Below, in pieces: positions 10,401 through 16,897 of a stretch of 64,000 nt of DNA. Made by a program: the position numbers and the translations under genes. This DNA comes from CAYGDP01 sp964348665. GTDB taxonomy: Bacteria; Verrucomicrobiota; Verrucomicrobiia; Palsa-1439; CAYGDP01. The stretch is from assembly GCA_964348665.1 (NCBI GenBank), contig CAYGDP010000002.1, positions 1 to 64,000 on the forward strand, in the 5' to 3' direction. The notes below the pieces were generated by a model. That model saw only the letters and a list, made by a program, of their open reading frames with translations, had not been told where the DNA came from and did no database searches. Positions within the stretch are counted from its first letter, which is position 1, and every line of letters begins with the position of its first letter.

Positions 10401-13400
10401 GTGTCGTTGCCCGGACCGCCCTCAATGACGTTGTCGGCTGCCGAACCCGTCAACACATCGTTGCCATCGCCGCCTCGGACGTTTTCTACTTCCACATTGG
10501 TGAGGCTAATGGTCAGATTCGAATTGATCGTTTGATTGCCGACGGTGCTTAGATTGACAGTGACAGAAGCGGTGGTGCGAAAGAAGTCAAGCGCATCGGT
10601 GCCTTCGGAGGCGTTTTCGGTAATGGTATCGGTGCCAAGGGCGTTATCTGCGTCGAATGCATACGTGTCATTGCCAGCATTGCCTTCCAAGGTATCGTTC
10701 CCAGCGCGGCCTTCCAGCGTATCGTTGCCGAGCCCGCCGATCAGGGAGTTAGCACCACCAGAACCGGTCAGGGAGTCATTGCCATCACCGCCAATTGCAT
10801 TTTCGATTTCAGTCAAAGTCAGGGTCAGGGTCAGATTTGGATTGACGACCTGCGCCGTGGTGATGCCCAAGTCTGCAGAAACTCCCAGGGAAGATGTCGC
10901 GGAAAAATCAATCAAGTCTGTGCCGCCCCCCACCGGTTCAGCAATCGTGTCGCTTCCCAGCGCCGTGTCAGCATCGTAAAAGAAGGTGTCGTCGCCCGGA
11001 CCGCCATCGAGAGTGTCATTGCCGCCAAGCCCCACGATCGTGTCGTCACCAAGACTGCCGTTTAGGATATCATTGCCGCCATTGCCGATGAGCGAATTAC
11101 CGTCGAAATCCCCGGTGATGGTGTCGTTCCCGGATCCGCCCAGCACTGTCTCAATCGAGGTGAAAATAAGCGTAAGCGATTGGTTGGCGTTCACTGTTTG
11201 AGCGACGGTTACTCCGATGTTGACGCTGACACCGAGGGCCGTGAACGTGTAATCCAGCGTGTCGGACCCTTCGCCAAAGAACTCAACCACGAAGTCACTT
11301 CCCAGTCCCGTGTCGGCATCAAACAAGTAGACGTCGTCCCCCGTTTGTCCAAACATCGTGTCATTGCCAGCCATGCCTTCGATGGTGTCGTTCCCGGATC
11401 CGCCCAAAATGGAATTGCCGCCGGCAGAGCCAATGATGGAATCATCTCCGCCCCCACTAAAAAAATTCTCCACTTCGGCGCTGCTCAATGTCAATTGCAT
11501 CCCCGCGATCGCTTGCGCCCCGGTAAAGCCCAGGTTGAAAATAATATTCGCGTTCGACGCGGAGAAATCAATTGTGTCAGTCCCGCCGCCTGCCGCTTCC
11601 GCAACCGTGTCATCGCCGCCTGTATTGACGAAGTACGTATCGTTGCCAGGACCGCCCGTGAGCACATTGTCGGCATTGTCTCCGATCAATGTATCGTCCT
11701 GCGATCCGCCGCGCAGATTTTCAATTCCGCCAGACGTCAAAGTCAGATTCGCATTCACAACTTGCGCGGCTCCATTCCCCAAATCCATCGCCACGGCGAC
11801 CTGTGTGGTGGGAGAAAAATCCAGCAAATCCACTCCCGCACCGTCCGCCAGTGTGTCGTTCCCAAGTGCTCCGTCTGTGTCAAAGACAAAAACGTCGTCC
11901 CCATTCCCCCCCACCAAAAGGTCGTCCCCGCCCCGGCCCGCCAAAGTGTCGTTCCCGTCGCCAGTGTCGATCGCATTTGCCGAGTTGCTGCCACTGACGA
12001 TATCCGCGCCGGATCCAGTATTTACTTCTTCCACTTCGGGATTCGTCAGGGTCAACGATAGATTTGCATTCAACACCTGCGCAATCGTCAACCCCATGTC
12101 GAAGGTGATCGCCAAGGTGGCTGCTCCCAGCTCAATTAAATCCGTTCCCTCCCCTGCCACCTCCGTGATCCGATCGCTTCCTTGCGGTGTCGCGTCCGTG
12201 GGATAAAAATAAACATCGTCGCCTGTCGATCCCGCCATCGTATCGTTTCCACCACCTCCGATGATCTGATTGGGAAGTGAATTGCCGGTCAGGGCGTCGT
12301 TCCCGGCGCCGCCAATCAAATTTTCAATTTGTGGATTGGTCGAAATCGAGGTGGATAATGTCAGCGTCAGGTTCGGCGTGTGAACTGCTTGAGCGACCCC
12401 CAAGGTGCCAAGATTGATCGTCACACCCGCCAACGATAGGGTGAAGTCGAACGTGTCATCTCCACCGCCGGCTCCCTCCACCACAGTGTCGCTTCCACGG
12501 CTGGTGTCCACGTCGAAGATATAGGTGTCGTCGCCCCCGCCACCGACCAGGATGTCGGTGGTCGTGCCGCCAATGAATGTATCATTGCCCCCCTGGCCGT
12601 CGAGCGTCGTTTGTCCTGTAAACGCTGACGCATCGAATACGTTCGCACCGCCGCCGCCTGTCAGTTGCGCCTGTTCGATGCTTGTTAATACAAACGTGCC
12701 TCCTCCCGTTAGGAGCGCGTTGGTAAGAGCGTAACTCACATCAGCCGTTTTCACCACGCGATCATTCCCCGCCGCGCCGTTCAAAGTTGCGACCGTATTC
12801 CACCCGCTCACCCCAAAGATATTATCGCTCGCCCCGCCAGCTAGGCTGGCTTCCTCGATGTTGCTTAGAAAATCAAAGCCCATCCCCGCCAAACTGTTCG
12901 TTGCCAGCGTGAAATTCACATCCGCCGTCTGCTCCAACCGATCCACACCTCCCTGCCCGTCCAGACTGTCGTTTCCTAACCCGCCCCGCAATGTATCTGC
13001 CCCGTCTCCTCCCAATAAGGTAACGTTGCCGGTGAATGTCGCCGCATCCATCAGATTGGCCCCCGCCCCGCCCGTCAACGATACCTCTTGCACAAATGCC
13101 AGGATGTCTGTCGCTGCGTCCGCGCTAATAACCAAACTGGTGTCCGATAGTGTAAAATTGGAGTTGCGAGATTCGATGAGCAAATTCACTCCCCCGTTTC
13201 CATTCAGGCTATCGGCGCCCGCCCCGCCAAAGAATTGTTCGTTGCCGCTCCCTCCGATCAACGTGTCGGCTCCGTTGCCCCCATCCAGCGTGTCATCCCC
13301 ATTTCCGCCCGTCAAAGAATCGTTCCCATCTCCGCCCTCCAGTCGCACGTTCACCAAGTTCGTAAACGCAATCGTAATCGTGTCGTTACCCCCGAGTCCC

Positions 13401-13768
13401 ATTGCCAATAAGCTGTTGATCAAGCTGATTTGAATCGACTGCACCCCCGCCGTACCGGTGTCCAAGTCAATCGCGCTCGCAAATCCGGCGTCCCCGCTCC
13501 GATTATGCATCAGCCGACCGCTGCCGTCATCGCTGAATGTTAAAACGTCGCTGCCCGCATCCCCCGTAAATGTCACCGCTCCAACCACCAACGTAGCTGT
13601 GTACGCGGGCGCGACTCGCTGTTCCAATTGCTCCACAAATAGCGCTGACCGCGCCGGGGAACGCATTTTTTTGCGGGCAGAGGCCGCCGTGCCAACGACG
13701 CTGCGTTGGGTCAAAAATCTGGAGAACCGCAACCAAGCCTGACTGCGGCGCAAGCTTCGAAGACTCAT
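4481..13768 (-). CDS. Giant RTX / Calx-beta / FG-GAP surface protein (3095 aa, contains assembly gap)
   Basis: N-terminus: basic RSLRRSQAW region and LEQRVAPA motif at residues 48-55. Residues about 60-410 are simple RTX nonapeptides. Residues about 410-2290 contain 18 copies of a roughly 105-residue module (DTYVFDADTALGSDTV ... LLDFS ... VNANLTLTLTNAEVENV) each joined by GGxGNDxLTG repeats. Residues about 2300-2755 hold four Calx-beta domains (ISITDVTQNEGNPVG type, ending TILNDDDP). Residues about 2756-3095 are FG-GAP/VCBS repeats (DVNGDGFADLAI type). Such architectures are calcium-stabilised extracellular adhesins; function here is inferred. A GAGGA Shine-Dalgarno precedes the ATG. The frame crosses a 10-N gap at 10174-10183 where about 20 codons are probably artefactual. 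Confidence 0.85.
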   Translation of the reverse strand: MSLRSLRRSQAWLRFSRFLTQRSVVGTAASARKKMRSPARSALFVEQLEQRVAPAYTATLVVGAVTFTGDAGSDVLTFSDDGSGRLMHNRSGDAGFASAIDLDTGTAGVQSIQISLINSLLAMGLGGNDTITIAFTNLVNVRLEGGDGNDSLTGGNGDDTLDGGNGADTLIGGSGNEQFFGGAGADSLNGNGGVNLLIESRNSNFTLSDTSLVISADAATDILAFVQEVSLTGGAGANLMDAATFTGNVTLLGGDGADTLRGGLGNDSLDGQGGVDRLEQTADVNFTLATNSLAGMGFDFLSNIEEASLAGGASDNIFGVSGWNTVATLNGAAGNDRVVKTADVSYALTNALLTGGGTFVLTSIEQAQLTGGGGANVFDASAFTGQTTLDGQGGNDTFIGGTTTDILVGGGGDDTYIFDVDTSRGSDTVVEGAGGGDDTFDFTLSLAGVTINLGTLGVAQAVHTPNLTLTLSTSISTNPQIENLIGGAGNDALTGNSLPNQIIGGGGNDTMAGSTGDDVYFYPTDATPQGSDRITEVAGEGTDLIELGAATLAITFDMGLTIAQVLNANLSLTLTNPEVEEVNTGSGADIVSGSNSANAIDTGDGNDTLAGRGGDDLLVGGNGDDVFVFDTDGALGNDTLADGAGVDLLDFSPTTQVAVAMDLGNGAAQVVNANLTLTSGGIENLRGGSQDDTLIGDNADNVLTGGPGNDTYFVNTGGDDTVAEAAGGGTDTIDFSASNANIIFNLGFTGAQAIAGMQLTLSSAEVENFFSGGGDDSIIGSAGGNSILGGSGNDTIEGMAGNDTMFGQTGDDVYLFDADTGLGSDFVVEFFGEGSDTLDYTFTALGVSVNIGVTVAQTVNANQSLTLIFTSIETVLGGSGNDTITGDFDGNSLIGNGGNDILNGSLGDDTIVGLGGNDTLDGGPGDDTFFYDADTALGSDTIAEPVGGGTDLIDFSATSSLGVSADLGITTAQVVNPNLTLTLTLTEIENAIGGDGNDSLTGSGGANSLIGGLGNDTLEGRAGNDTLEGNAGNDTYAFDADNALGTDTITENASEGTDALDFFRTTASVTVNLSTVGNQTINSNLTISLTNVEVENVRGGDGNDVLTGSAADNVIEGGPGNDTSSGADGDDTYIFDTDGAIGSDQVSESPNEGADLLDFSSSTLAVTVDLALAGNQTVNANLTLDIPNAEIENVSXXXXAMPDHEDSEVLTPFVSGGSGADSLMGNASANVITGNGGSDTLVGRDGDDTYVFDADTQLNSDTVTENANGGTDLLNWSGTTGFAVIFNLASTALQAANANHSLTLTATEVENITGGEKNDSLTGSTAGNVIIGGPGNDTMTGNAGNDTYGFDADVALGSDIVTETLALGGTADLLDFSLTTTLPATVNLTLTTAQAVNGNLTLTLTNTEVENVFGGSGNDNFTGTAANNSLVGGLGNDTLIGGTGDDTLVGESGDDSLTGGLGNDLYIFDTDLFIGTDTIVEAVGGGTDLIDLSSSTDNGHILNLGAFGTQTVNLNFALTLPLGLSEVENVVGGEQDDSLTGSALNNSIVGGDGDDILEGGAGNDTLIGNDDDDTYVFDADTALGSDVVTEAVDEGDDFLVFDATATQTVTVDLALTTAQVVNAFLTLVLTNSEIENITGGDQSDTLRGNAADNFIFGGPGSDILEGRAGDDTLDGIEGNDTYVFDTDTALGSDFVSEFDGEGTDLLDFSTTTTNTITVNLGTTNTQTVNANLDLTLSATEVENVLGGSLNDTLTGSANANVIIGGPGNDSMSGVAGNDTYVFDVDGALGADTVNEAANSGTDLLDFSSTTTVALTVNLGTTGNQTVHATNLTLNLVNAEVENVNGGDGADLLTGHTTANSIVGGAGSDTIIGLAGNDTMVGGTGNDAYLFDADSALGVDVLTEAAAGGTDLLDFSATTTQTIALSLASTGNQTVNSNLTLTLTATEVENIFGGALNDTLTGNSLNNSLAGGAGNDTYVMNGTGQGTDTINDSSGTADALDFSGFTAAGGVSINLTLAGGQTINTGDLTLTGANGIEIVTGSSDNDTLVGNNSDNTITGGPGNDQMTGGQGNDTYLFDADNNLGFDTLSESAGGGTDFVDFSSTTAQNVFVNLSTTGAQVVNAFLTLSLTAAEVENVAGGSGNDSLTGTAGANVLTGGPGNDTLTGGAGNDTYQFDNDVATGSDLVVELAAGGTDTLDFSPTSLVSITLNLGTTAVQVVNANQTLTLTNAEVENATGGALGDTLTGNANNNVLNGGDGNDSLVGLAGDDTLLGGNGSDTLDGGTGVDSLDGGAGINTIIDPDNPRIIISNVSQAEGNAGITNFNFTVSLVDPNNLVTPMLFALPVFVSFFTTDGTALAGADYTATAGTLTIPALIASGTITVPVLTDQVDELDESFFLNLQNPVNATLAATTVTATGTILNDDDPIISITDVTQNEGNPVGTTPFVFTVELSWVSLQNVTIAFTTANNTAVTPSDYTTTTGVLTILAGFTTGSITVPVITDQVDELNETFFINLSAPSNAVFGDNQAVGTILNDDDPLVSINDIAVNEPNAGTVNATFTVSLSWISIQDVVVSFNTSDGTATAGLDYTTTVGSVTVLAGQLNTTLNVPVIGETLHEIDETFFVNLLGSTNSTIADALGVGTILNDDFPTLSIADVVRNEGDTGTTAFQFTATLSFVSLQDITVAFTTAPGTATAGADYTTTTSAMTILAGSPTGTITIPVVGETLFERDETFFVNLSSPFHVTLGDTQALGTIVNDDHYGTTIATGDVNGDGFADLAIVEVKLNSVSVRLGNGFGGFGAPNFFAAGIKPTTVAAGDLDNDGDLDLVVANSKGNNIAVLLGNGNGTFQAAIFYTTGRNPSGLDLHDLNADGNLDISVANFKGQSVSVLLGIGDGAFGATANFNAGLRPAAVQAANFNNDAVVDLIVLNKKGSKVGVLGDNVHVLLGIGGGTFTSGPFGGPTTAPVAFGTADLNADGLADVIVADSKASNVAVLLKGVNSFGAPTTFSVGTNPIALAVADFNADGLADIAVANTGSADITVRFGNGTGGFGAATTYFTGNKAIAIAVDDFNGDSLPDIAVTDAAHTIAALLNNGAGGF
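6880..12560 (-). repeat. Tandem array of 18 RTX-linked ~105-aa modules
   Basis: Protein-level repeats inside the 3095-residue gene. Each unit reads NDTYxFDxDxALGxDTVxE, then GGTDLLDFSxT, a beta-strand rich stretch with VNLGTTxxQTVNANLTLTLT, then AEVENVxGGxGNDxLTG. Units differ by many substitutions, so they are old duplications rather than exact DNA repeats. At least two further units lie in the partial gene at 1-2095 (about 470-1400). Confidence 0.85.
10174..10183. other. Assembly gap (10 N)
   Basis: Ten unresolved bases. The 7-mer GGAGACG occurs both at 10124-10130 and directly after the Ns at 10184-10190. Joining the sequence at this 7-mer restores a normal repeat unit (ENVSGGSGADSL), which suggests that 10131-10183 is a faulty contig end plus gap rather than real coding sequence. 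Confidence 0.95.
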
Positions 13769-13906
13769 CGCTGGATCCTCACACTCAATCTGGGGCGCTT
13801 ATCTTGCCACGCAATTCGGTATCATTATGCCAATAATCACTTGCCCGAAATGGCGCGGAATCCTAGCCGCTCGTCGCTTCAAAGACAATACATTTTCTTA
13901 ACTAAA

Positions 13907-15877
13907 TCAACCAACCCTCAATACTCGCTTGTCCCCCTCACGCCGAGTCACCCCGTCGCGATCCAGTCGCTCCAAGATTGGAATCGTTACCCGCCGACTC
14001 GAACCAAGTGCTTGCCGCAATTCACTGGCCGTTGCGCCACCGCGCTTCTTCAATTCCGCCCGCACAATCGCCGTCGCGCGCCCAAACGCGTCCGCCAACA
14101 TCACCACGTCCTCCCCCAAATCTACCGCTTCACCCGTGTCGAACAGAAACCGAAGCGCTTGTTGCGATGCCGAGTCCGGCGCGATCTCCTTCCGCGACGG
14201 CGGGTCCAGCGGTTTTGCGTTCAACGCCGCCCGAACTTTCGCCCCCGCCGCCGCCAACGCCACTGGCAACGCCGGACAGTGCGACACGCGCCGAATCACC
14301 GCGCCCACTTGCACAAACTCGCTCTTGCAAAGATCAGCCACCAGTGCGTTAAGAAGCGATACTGCAGGCAAAGAAAGTGCCGACGATAGATCGCTCAACG
14401 CCAATCCCACCCGCTCCGGATACGTCCGATGATGCGCCTCGATCGCTTCGCCTGCCTTTTGACGCCACTCGTTCCATTGCCTCGCGACAACCACAAACTC
14501 CCCAGCCAAGACTAGCATTCCCAATTTTATCGCCCCGTCAATTCCGTCTGCGATCTCTTTTGCGCTAAACCGCGACTGCAACAGATAAGTATCGCGCCTC
14601 TCCACGCCATTCCGTTCTAGCTTCGCCTCAACAATCGGCTCGACTTCTGCCGTTGTAAGTTGGGTATTGAGTGTTGAGCAGCTTGCCCTAAGCCTGTCGA
14701 ATAGTTGAAAGTTAAACCCGTCTTTCCCCTTCGGCGGCTCGGTGTCAACCACAACCCCGCCTGCCAGCGTCCGTTGCTCCGGCCAATCGCGCACGATGAA
14801 CTGGTCGCCAATAAAGACAAACGTCGGCTCTTCCAGCCAAAGCCGAGCAGCTGTGCGTTGACCAACCGCTAATTCCTTTGGCGCAGGCGTTCCTGCCTGT
14901 GATTGGATCAATTGTACTCGCGCCGCCACGTTCCCGCTCCCGTGATGAATCCGAACCCGCACCCCATCTTTGAGCGGCCGCCCGCCACGCGCAGAAATCT
15001 CCATGCCTACATCGAGTACCTGGCTCGGCCCGTCCAACTCCTCCATCGTCACCACTTCGCCGCGTCGAACTTCTTCCACGCCAAGCTCCGGCAGATTTAC
15101 CGCCGTCCGCGTTCCCGGAATGCTCGCCTCCACTTCGCGCCCGTGGGATTGCACGCTGCGAACGTGCGCCTTTTTTCCCGACGGCTGAATCACTACCGCT
15201 TGTCCCCGTCGCAAGACACCGCCCGTCAATGTGCCTGTCACTACCGTGCCAACGCCCCGCAAACTGAACACGCGATCAATCGGCAGACGCGGCTTGCCAA
15301 TGTCGCGCTGCGTCGGTGTGTCCGATAACACTCGCGACAGTGCGGCCTTCAATTCGTTAAACCCGCAATTCGTCACGACCGATGTCCTCACAATCGGCGC
15401 ATCCGCAAACGGCGTCCCCGATAATTTCGTGCGCACTCCTGCTTCCGCTATCGCTTCGTCCTGCGCCAAGTCTATCTTGGTCAGCGCCACCACCGCGCGT
15501 GTCACGCCCAGATACGTCAGGATTTGCAAATGCTCTTCCGTCTGTGGCATCCAGCCGTCGTCCGCGGCAACCACCAGCAGCGCCAAATCAATCGAGCCGA
15601 CCCCCGCGACCATATTTTTCACAAAATCCTCGTGCCCCGGCACGTCCACGATCCCCAAATGGTAAACTGACGGCTGACCCGCCGAGCCGAAGTTCGACGG
15701 AGGCTGGCCGCTCATCGCTGACAGCTCTAAATGCGCAAAACCAAGGACGATCGTGATCCCGCGCGCTTTTTCTTCCGGCAACCGGTCGGGATCGGTGCCC
15801 GTCAGCGCCTTCACCAACGCGCTCTTGCCATGATCCACATGTCCAGCCGTGGCTATTATATAATGTCGCACGCTCAC
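13907..15877 (-). CDS. selB: Selenocysteine-specific elongation factor SelB
   Basis: 656 residues from a GTG at 15877. SelB is the EF-Tu-like GTPase that delivers Sec-tRNA to UGA codons marked by a SECIS element. G1 is AGHVDHGKS (11-19), the SelB-type switch DRLPEEKARGITI is at 31-43, G3 DVPGHE at 78-83 and G4 TKID at 133-136. Domains II/III follow and the C-terminal third has the winged-helix character of SelB. About 20 extra residues (52-72) separate switch I from G3. The GTG was preferred to an upstream TTG because a promoter with its -10 six bases before the GTG would otherwise lie inside the gene. No selA, selC, selD or obvious selenoprotein gene is in the window. Confidence 0.92.
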   Translation of the reverse strand: MSVRHYIIATAGHVDHGKSALVKALTGTDPDRLPEEKARGITIVLGFAHLELSAMSGQPPSNFGSAGQPSVYHLGIVDVPGHEDFVKNMVAGVGSIDLALLVVAADDGWMPQTEEHLQILTYLGVTRAVVALTKIDLAQDEAIAEAGVRTKLSGTPFADAPIVRTSVVTNCGFNELKAALSRVLSDTPTQRDIGKPRLPIDRVFSLRGVGTVVTGTLTGGVLRRGQAVVIQPSGKKAHVRSVQSHGREVEASIPGTRTAVNLPELGVEEVRRGEVVTMEELDGPSQVLDVGMEISARGGRPLKDGVRVRIHHGSGNVAARVQLIQSQAGTPAPKELAVGQRTAARLWLEEPTFVFIGDQFIVRDWPEQRTLAGGVVVDTEPPKGKDGFNFQLFDRLRASCSTLNTQLTTAEVEPIVEAKLERNGVERRDTYLLQSRFSAKEIADGIDGAIKLGMLVLAGEFVVVARQWNEWRQKAGEAIEAHHRTYPERVGLALSDLSSALSLPAVSLLNALVADLCKSEFVQVGAVIRRVSHCPALPVALAAAGAKVRAALNAKPLDPPSRKEIAPDSASQQALRFLFDTGEAVDLGEDVVMLADAFGRATAIVRAELKKRGGATASELRQALGSSRRVTIPILERLDRDGVTRREGDKRVLRVG

Positions 15878-15883
15878 GCCGGC

Positions 15884-15911
15884 ATTGTAGCGCAAGTCCT
15901 GCGCTTGACAA
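15884..15911 (-). promoter_or_regulatory. Leaderless-type promoter of selB
   Basis: Reading the minus strand: TTGTCA, 16-bp spacer, TACAAT, then 6 nt to the GTG. There is no Shine-Dalgarno, and the spacing places transcription start at or next to the start codon. Confidence 0.6.
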
Positions 15912-15988
15912 TACGGTGTTGCAGACCTTCAATTTGCTCTTGGCACATGCTCGCCCCAAAAAACGCTGACCCGCCAGAAGTACCGCTC

Positions 15989-16002
15989 GCGCGTTAACGC
16001 GC
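15989..16002. promoter_or_regulatory. Perfect 14-bp palindrome upstream of PIG-L gene
   Basis: GCGCGTTAACGCGC is a perfect palindrome, extended by CTCG/CGAG arms with one bulged base. It lies where a -35 element would be expected for the TAGAAT box at 16010-16015, so it may be an operator. No binding protein is known. Confidence 0.35.
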
Positions 16003-16009
16003 CGAGTGC

Positions 16010-16015
16010 TAGAAT
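16010..16015 (+). promoter_or_regulatory. -10 box of the PIG-L gene, leaderless geometry
   Basis: TAGAAT (5 of 6 match to TATAAT) is followed by 6 nt and the ATG at 16022. No clear -35 hexamer is visible; the palindrome at 15989-16002 occupies that region. Confidence 0.4.
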
Positions 16016-16021
16016 CGCGCC

Positions 16022-16864
16022 ATGAAAAAGTTCCGCCTGCTCTCCATCATGGCACACCAAGATGATTGGGAGATCACCACCGCGGGCTTGTGGGCGACTT
16101 TACGAAAACGCGGACTGGATTATGAAGGTCTCGTCGTCTCCACTACCGACGGCCGCAGCGGACATCAGACCGAAAAGCCCGAATCACTGGTCGCACGTCG
16201 CGACAAGGAAGCGCGCGCGGCGGCGGCGGCGGTGGGCTGTCGCTATGAGCTGTTGCGCGATGACAAAGGCGAGTCGTTTTGGAATGGTCAACTCATCGCC
16301 GATAATCGCGCGCGCGGCGCGGTCTGGAAACTTGTCCGGGATTATCAGCCCGATGTGATTTTTTGTCCGCCCCGCACCGACGACCCGCGCGCGGGCTGCC
16401 ACAACGATCACGTGAACACCGCCACGATCGTTTGGAGCATCGCCTACCAAATCCAAGTGCCGCACGCCTACCCGCAATACGCTTACAATAATGAAGCGCG
16501 CGAATGCCCGCTCATCGTTGCCGCCTACGACGGTTACCTGCTAGGGAGCGGCTACGACGTGGCCGTGGACATCAGCGACGGGTACGACAAAAAAATCGCC
16601 ACTCTGGATTGTCATCGGTCGCAATTCTACGAATGGCTGCCATGGGTGGGCCGCTATCCCGCGCCCAAAGATCGCGCTGCCCTCGCCAAAGAATATTTGC
16701 GCCGCCACCTCGACTTGAACAAGCGGCTCGGCGTGCGATCGAGTCGTCCGCACGAATTTTTTTATCTGACCCGCTGGGGCCGCTCCGCCACGCGGGAAGA
16801 TTTGAAAACCTTCTTCCCCGGCGCGCGCCTCTCGGCAACGGCGAAACGAATGATTCAGCGTTGA
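16022..16864 (+). CDS. PIG-L/LmbE family deacetylase
   Basis: 280 residues. The zinc-binding start motif AHQDD (residues 11-15; AHPDD in most members) and the later HNDH (127-130) are the metal ligands of the PIG-L/LmbE fold, which hydrolyses N-acetyl groups from GlcNAc-type sugars or bacillithiol/mycothiol precursors. The Pro-to-Gln change in the first motif is unusual but leaves His and both Asp. No signal peptide is seen, so a cytoplasmic location is likely. It sits 33 bp upstream of a peptide-type ABC importer on the same strand. A link such as processing imported amino-sugar peptides is only a guess. The substrate is unknown. Confidence 0.88.
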   Translation: MKKFRLLSIMAHQDDWEITTAGLWATLRKRGLDYEGLVVSTTDGRSGHQTEKPESLVARRDKEARAAAAAVGCRYELLRDDKGESFWNGQLIADNRARGAVWKLVRDYQPDVIFCPPRTDDPRAGCHNDHVNTATIVWSIAYQIQVPHAYPQYAYNNEARECPLIVAAYDGYLLGSGYDVAVDISDGYDKKIATLDCHRSQFYEWLPWVGRYPAPKDRAALAKEYLRRHLDLNKRLGVRSSRPHEFFYLTRWGRSATREDLKTFFPGARLSATAKRMIQR

Positions 16865-16889
16865 GATTCGGGGCGGCGCATTGTAATCT
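16861..16889 (+). promoter_or_regulatory. Leaderless-type promoter of the peptide ABC operon
   Basis: TTGAGA (16861-16866, overlapping the PIG-L stop codon), 17-bp spacer, TAATCT, then 8 nt to the ATG at 16898 (5 nt to a GTG at 16895). There is no Shine-Dalgarno. Confidence 0.45.
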
Positions 16890-16897
16890 GCGCGGTG

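Noticed and set aside
6880..12560. CRISPR-like regular repeats
   Set aside because: The repeats are protein-coding, vary in sequence, are about 315 bp apart and have no short identical direct repeats.
15905..15910. TTGACA as a plus-strand -35 for the PIG-L gene
   Set aside because: The only hexamer 17 bp downstream is TTCAAT, and the same bases form a better minus-strand -35 (TTGTCA) for selB.
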